From contig JAGXIG010000095.1 in assembly GCA_024635815.1 (NCBI GenBank), positions 1 to 9,578 of the forward strand: a DNA stretch of 9,578 nucleotides, given 5' to 3'. The notes beneath the pieces are model-generated. The model did not search any database. It worked only from the letters and a program-made list of their open reading frames with translations, and had not been told where the DNA came from. The stretch's first letter is position 1; every line of letters begins with the position of its first letter. Both the position numbers and the translations under genes were made by a program. Shown here one piece after another: positions 6,938 through 9,578 of this stretch. Origin of the DNA: Salegentibacter sp. (lineage in GTDB: Bacteria > Bacteroidota > Bacteroidia > Flavobacteriales > Flavobacteriaceae).

Positions 6938-7026
6938 ATTGCGAGGGAGCGATAGCCACCGAGGCTATCTGCAAAGATTTCAGTGATCACTGGTAAGAGA
7001 TTACATCACTTCGTTCGTAATTATGG
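6938..7026. repeat. Decayed interspersed palindromic repeat
   Basis: The gene-free stretch between two convergent genes begins with TATTGCGAGGGAGCGA and ends with TTCGTTCGTAATTATGG. The two ends are imperfectly complementary (TTGCGA against TCGTAA with a G-T pair). Inside are a perfect hairpin GATAGCC/GGCTATC (6951-6957 with 6963-6969, loop ACCGA) and the 12-bp palindrome CAGTGATCACTG (6981-6992). The ends resemble an ATTGCGAGG...CGTTCGCAAT repeat that I recall from Bacteroidota intergenic regions. No ORF or transposase is present, so it would be a non-autonomous relic. One copy here; the repeat nature is inferred. Confidence 0.55.
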
Positions 7027-7032
7027 AATAAC

Positions 7033-7069
7033 AAAAAAATCCCCGAAACAGTAATGCTTCGGGGATTTT
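7033..7069 (-). terminator. Strong terminator of lpd, usable from both sides
   Basis: AAAATCCCCGAA (7036-7047) pairs with TTCGGGGATTTT (7058-7069) around a 10-nt loop. On the minus strand the stem is followed by seven T (complement of 7033-7039), ideal for lpd. On the plus strand only four T follow, so it is a weaker terminator for aroQ and its partner gene. Confidence 0.9.
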
Positions 7070-7089
7070 GCTTCTAAAACTTATGCTTC

Positions 7090-8481
7090 CTAAATATGAA
7101 TCACTTCATCGTAAGCAGCAGCAACGGCTTCCATCACCGCTTCACTCATCGTTGGGTGAGGGTGAACTGCTTTTAATACTTCGTGACCTGTAGTTTCCAG
7201 TTTACGTCCAAGCACCGCTTCTGCAATCATATCGGTAACTCCGGCTCCAATCATATGGCAACCTAGCCATTCTCCGTATTTAGCGTCAAAGATCACTTTT
7301 ACAAATCCATCAGACTTTCCTGCGGCTTTTGCTTTTCCTGAAGCAGAGAACGGGAATTTACCAACTTTAAGTTCGTATCCGGCTTCCTTAGCTTGTTTTT
7401 CAGTCATTCCAACCGATGCAATTTCAGGAGTGGCATAAGTACAACCAGGGATATTTCCGTAGTCTAATGGCTCAACGTCCATTCCTTTTATCTTTTCTAC
7501 ACAAAGAATTCCTTCAGCAGACGCCACGTGTGCCAGGGCTGGACCGTGAACAACATCACCAATCGCGTAAATTCCGTCTACGTTTGTTTTGTAGAAATCA
7601 TCTACAATAATTTTATCTTTTTCGGTCTTGATCTTAAGATCTTCAAGACCTATATTTTCGATATTGGTTTTAATTCCAACCGCTGAAAGTACGATATCAG
7701 CTTCTAGCGTTTCTTCGCCTTTTTTGGTTTTTACCTTAGCTTTAACTTTTTTACCAGAAGTATCTACACTTTCTACCGAAGAATTGGTCATTACCTTAAT
7801 TCCGGCTTTTTTAAGACTGCGCTCAAATTGTTTAGAGATCTCTTCGTCTTCCAAAGGCACAACATTTGGTAAAAATTCTACTACGGTAACATCAGTTCCC
7901 ATAGCATTGTAGAAGTGGGCAAACTCAACTCCAATAGCTCCGGACCCCACTACGATCATAGATTTTGGTTGTTTCTCCAGGCTCATCGCTTCACGGTATC
8001 CAATTACTTTCTTACCATCCTGTTTGAGATTAGGCAATTCGCGAGAACGCGCACCGGTTGCTACAATAATATTATCGGCCTGGTATTCTTTGGTTTTATC
8101 GTCTTTATCGGTAACAGCGACTTTCTTTCCGGATTTTAGTTTTCCGTAACCTTCAATTACGTCAATTTTGTTCTTTTTCATCAGGAACTGAACTCCTTTG
8201 CTCATTCCCGCCGCCACATCACGACTGCGTTTTATGACCTTAGAAAAATCTTTATCGGGATTTTCCAAACTTAGTCCGTAATCTTCGGCGTGTTTCAGGT
8301 AGTCAAAAACCTCTGCACTCTTTAAAAGCGCTTTGGTTGGGATACATCCCCAGTTTAAACAAACGCCCCCAAGGCTTTCTTTCTCTACAATAGCGACTTT
8401 AAACCCTAATTGTGAAGCTCTAATGGCGGTTACGTAACCTCCGGGGCCACTACCTAAAACAATGATATCGTATTTACTCAT
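7090..8481 (-). CDS. lpd: Dihydrolipoyl dehydrogenase (E3)
   Basis: The flavoprotein E3 reoxidises dihydrolipoyl groups on the E2 subunits of pyruvate, 2-oxoglutarate and branched-chain 2-oxo acid dehydrogenases and on glycine-cleavage H protein, passing electrons through FAD to NAD. The 463-residue length is typical. Domains in order: FAD-binding GSGPGGY at 10-16, the redox disulfide C41/C46 in GGVCLNWGCIPTK, the IVATGARS segment (139-146), NAD-binding G179-x-G181-x-x-G184 with the acidic E202 that favours NAD over NADP, the second FAD motif YAIGD (305-309), and the C-terminal interface domain with the catalytic pair H442 and E447 in HPHPTMSEAV. No key residue is missing. The ATG at 8479-8481 begins directly before the first FAD strand. 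No E1, E2 or lipoylation gene is adjacent, so it probably serves several complexes from a single gene. It has its own terminator, and no clear promoter box was found upstream. Confidence 0.98.
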   Translation of the reverse strand: MSKYDIIVLGSGPGGYVTAIRASQLGFKVAIVEKESLGGVCLNWGCIPTKALLKSAEVFDYLKHAEDYGLSLENPDKDFSKVIKRSRDVAAGMSKGVQFLMKKNKIDVIEGYGKLKSGKKVAVTDKDDKTKEYQADNIIVATGARSRELPNLKQDGKKVIGYREAMSLEKQPKSMIVVGSGAIGVEFAHFYNAMGTDVTVVEFLPNVVPLEDEEISKQFERSLKKAGIKVMTNSSVESVDTSGKKVKAKVKTKKGEETLEADIVLSAVGIKTNIENIGLEDLKIKTEKDKIIVDDFYKTNVDGIYAIGDVVHGPALAHVASAEGILCVEKIKGMDVEPLDYGNIPGCTYATPEIASVGMTEKQAKEAGYELKVGKFPFSASGKAKAAGKSDGFVKVIFDAKYGEWLGCHMIGAGVTDMIAEAVLGRKLETTGHEVLKAVHPHPTMSEAVMEAVAAAYDEVIHI

Positions 8482-8562
8482 ATTCGGAATTTTTTATTAT
8501 GCTTACTAAACTTCCCTGGGGGCAGGCCCACAAGGCATTAAATTGGAAAAAAATAAAAATAA

Positions 8563-8580
8563 TTCGATACAAGCATCGAA
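8563..8580 (-). promoter_or_regulatory. Small hairpin with T-rich tail upstream of lpd
   Basis: TTCGAT (8563-8568) pairs with ATCGAA (8575-8580) around a 6-nt loop. On the minus strand it is followed by a T-rich tract (complement of about 8547-8562), which resembles a weak terminator about 80 nt before the lpd start codon. It could end a short transcript or act in the lpd leader. The stem is short and AT-rich, so it may be meaningless. Confidence 0.25.
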
Positions 8581-8729
8581 GTATTTCAAATCTCACTTAG
8601 TTAGTGAAGTTGCGAATTTAAGGAATAATCATTTAAACTGAAAGTTTTAGTAAGGAGTATAGGAATAAATGAAAAAGGGGCTGTATAGAAGATAAATTGA
8701 CGTTATTTTGGATCGAAGCCTCGAGATTA

Positions 8730-8775
8730 TTCAGGTTCTAATATGTTTGAAATTCAAAACATATTAGAACCTGAA
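8730..8775. repeat. Perfect 19-bp inverted repeat (long hairpin)
   Basis: Bases 8730-8748 (beginning TTCAGGTTC) are the exact reverse complement of 8757-8775 (ending GAACCTGAA), separated by 8 nt in which GAA and TTC can pair again. Transcribed from either strand it would form a stem of 19 to 22 bp. Neither side is followed by a T-run, so it is not a standard terminator. It has no ORF. It could be a structured RNA, a small non-autonomous element or a protein-binding site; nothing in the sequence decides between them. Confidence 0.8.
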
Positions 8776-8850
8776 GCCAATTAAAGTTGACCCTAAGATT
8801 TTGCCTGTCACAATTAGTAAAATGCTTTTACAATCTCTTAAGTAATTAAA

Positions 8851-8888
8851 TAAAAAGACCTCACTGGTTTTCGAAACTTGTGAGGTCT
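8851..8888 (-). terminator. Intrinsic terminator of the lipoprotein gene
   Basis: AGACCTCAC (8856-8864) pairs with GTGAGGTCT (8880-8888). Inside, GTTT (8867-8870) pairs with AAAC (8874-8877) after a 2x2 internal loop. On the minus strand five T follow (complement of 8852-8856). It begins 33 nt after the stop codon at 8922. Confidence 0.9.
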
Positions 8889-8921
8889 AAATAAACTTTT
8901 AAAAATTTGCCTACAATTAAT

Positions 8922-9497
8922 TTACTTAAGTGTTCTGGTTTTTTTTATATCCTGTTCTTTTAAATCCAGGGCGTTCATTAATGATCCAAAATCTGAACTA
9001 TCAAAATTTGCGCTTTCATAGAAATTGGCTGGAATAATTGCTATTCTAAATATCTGATTTGAAGTGAAATCATCGCTAAGACCACTTAAATTATAATTTC
9101 CGTCGATAAAAATTTCAGTATCTACAAATGTATGGTTGAAAACATATTGTATGGTTCCATCATCAGTGAAAAAATTTTGAGGTAGCATGCTCCATTCATC
9201 AACATCGCTTCCGTCATCTAATTGTCCTACGGTATCTAAGCGGTAAATTAGAACAACATCTGTTTCAAGAACTTCAACATCGGTAAAGTCTACAAATGCT
9301 AAAAGATCAGTAGTCCATAAATTGGCTTCCTCATCATAAAACAAGTCTGAATTAATTTCAAAAATGGTTGCAGATGCAGCATTTAAACCGTCTTGGCCAT
9401 CTTCACCTGGAGGGCCTTGTGGTCCTCTTTCTCCGTCACTGGAACAGGCCGTGAATAAAAAAGTCGTCATAAATAAAATGGAAAATAGTTTTTTCAT
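8922..9497 (-). CDS. Collagen-like lipoprotein of unknown function
   Basis: A 191-residue secreted lipoprotein. The signal peptide (M-K-K, hydrophobic core 4-15) ends in a lipobox L-F-T-A-C, with lipidated C18. Directly after it come five Gly-X-Y triplets (GER GPQ GPP GED GQD, residues 22-36), a short collagen-like linker. The remaining about 150 residues are rich in Asp, Phe and Thr, with predicted beta-type segments, and match no domain I recognise. Acidic residues D21 and E23 close to the cysteine would be compatible with a Bacteroidota surface-export signal, but the motif is not clear. The C-terminus is a lysine-rich KEQDIKKTRTLK. The ATG at 9495-9497 gives a standard signal peptide. It has its own terminator and probable promoter. 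It sits upstream of lpd on the same strand but 440 nt away, so no shared function should be assumed. Confidence 0.85.
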   Translation of the reverse strand: MKKLFSILFMTTFLFTACSSDGERGPQGPPGEDGQDGLNAASATIFEINSDLFYDEEANLWTTDLLAFVDFTDVEVLETDVVLIYRLDTVGQLDDGSDVDEWSMLPQNFFTDDGTIQYVFNHTFVDTEIFIDGNYNLSGLSDDFTSNQIFRIAIIPANFYESANFDSSDFGSLMNALDLKEQDIKKTRTLK

Positions 9498-9525
9498 AAT
9501 TATAGGTGTTAGGTTATTATTTATT

Positions 9526-9553
9526 AAAATTTATACTGGCCGAGTTTACGCAA
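9526..9553 (-). promoter_or_regulatory. Candidate promoter of the lipoprotein gene
   Basis: On the minus strand TTG (complement of 9551-9553) and TAAATTTT (complement of 9526-9533, one mismatch to TAnnTTTG) are 17 nt apart, a suitable spacing for a Bacteroidota promoter. The transcript would start near 9519, about 22 nt before the start codon. Confidence 0.38.
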
Positions 9554-9578
9554 TAGCGCTGACCAGTCTCAGTAGGAC

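Larger units (their letters stand above)
8482..8921. other. 440-nt gene-free stretch upstream of lpd
   Basis: No credible ORF is seen in any frame; the longest ATG-started frames are only a few codons. The stretch lies upstream of lpd and downstream of the lipoprotein gene, both on the minus strand. From left to right it holds a GC-rich patch (about 8513-8536, GGGGGCAGGCCC-like) within the lpd leader, a small hairpin at 8563-8580, about 150 nt of AT-rich sequence without recognised structure, a perfect 19-bp inverted repeat at 8730-8775, and the lipoprotein gene terminator at 8851-8888. It is unusually long compared with the other gaps in this window. Confidence 0.6.

Noticed and set aside
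7416..8139. Plus-strand open frames of 64 to 94 codons opposite lpd
   Set aside because: They are antisense to a fully conserved gene and their translations have no recognisable domain; they are shadows of lpd.
9546..9578. Possible C-terminal end of another minus-strand gene (ten codons reading V-L-L-R-L-V-S-A-I-A, then TAA)
   Set aside because: Ten open codons at a window edge are expected by chance and no family is recognisable. It remains possible and would need the sequence beyond 9578.
1..9578. CRISPR array, toxin-antitoxin pair, phage genes, tRNA or rRNA genes
   Set aside because: I looked for regular direct repeats, small paired ORFs, structural phage genes and cloverleaf or rRNA sequences and saw none.

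Overview
The window reads as a chromosomal segment from a member of the Bacteroidota, most likely the Flavobacteriaceae. The evidence is AT-rich DNA with compact genes, start codons without Shine-Dalgarno sequences, promoter -7 boxes of the TAnnTTTG type, small OMP_b-brl-type barrel proteins, and a zapA - small RNA - rny order that I associate with flavobacteria. I cannot name the species. Most of the window is housekeeping DNA, and I see no defence island, phage, IS element, CRISPR array, tRNA or rRNA.

Left part (1-2131, + strand): the 3' end of zapA (cell division), then a structured non-coding RNA at about 307-484 that looks like 6S RNA (ssrS), then rny (membrane-anchored RNase Y) and its terminator. 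The next stretch (2132-2289) holds a palindromic GC-rich intergenic repeat.

Middle part: two minus-strand genes, an NADPH-type aldo/keto reductase (2290-3252) and xerD (3369-4265), a chromosome dimer resolution recombinase with all six catalytic residues. Divergent from xerD are two small outer-membrane beta-barrel genes, each with its own terminator. Then comes a tight two-gene operon, aroQ (shikimate pathway) overlapping by 4 nt a PP-loop ATPase of the Dph6-like family, whose role in bacteria is not established.

Right part: a decayed interspersed repeat (about 6938-7026), then on the minus strand lpd (dihydrolipoyl dehydrogenase, E3). It stands alone and is bounded by a strong terminator. 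A 440-nt gene-free stretch (8482-8921) carries a perfect 19-bp inverted repeat, a second small hairpin followed by a T-rich tract, and the terminator of the next gene. That gene (8922-9497) encodes a lipoprotein with a short collagen-like Gly-X-Y stretch directly after the lipidated cysteine.

The genes do not form one pathway: division (zapA), RNA polymerase regulation (6S RNA), mRNA decay (rny), chromosome segregation (xerD), aromatic amino acid synthesis (aroQ), central carbon oxidation (lpd) and envelope proteins lie side by side. The most interesting points are the 6S-like RNA between zapA and rny, the unexplained 19-bp hairpin at 8730-8775, the aroQ-coupled Dph6-like enzyme, and the collagen-like lipoprotein.
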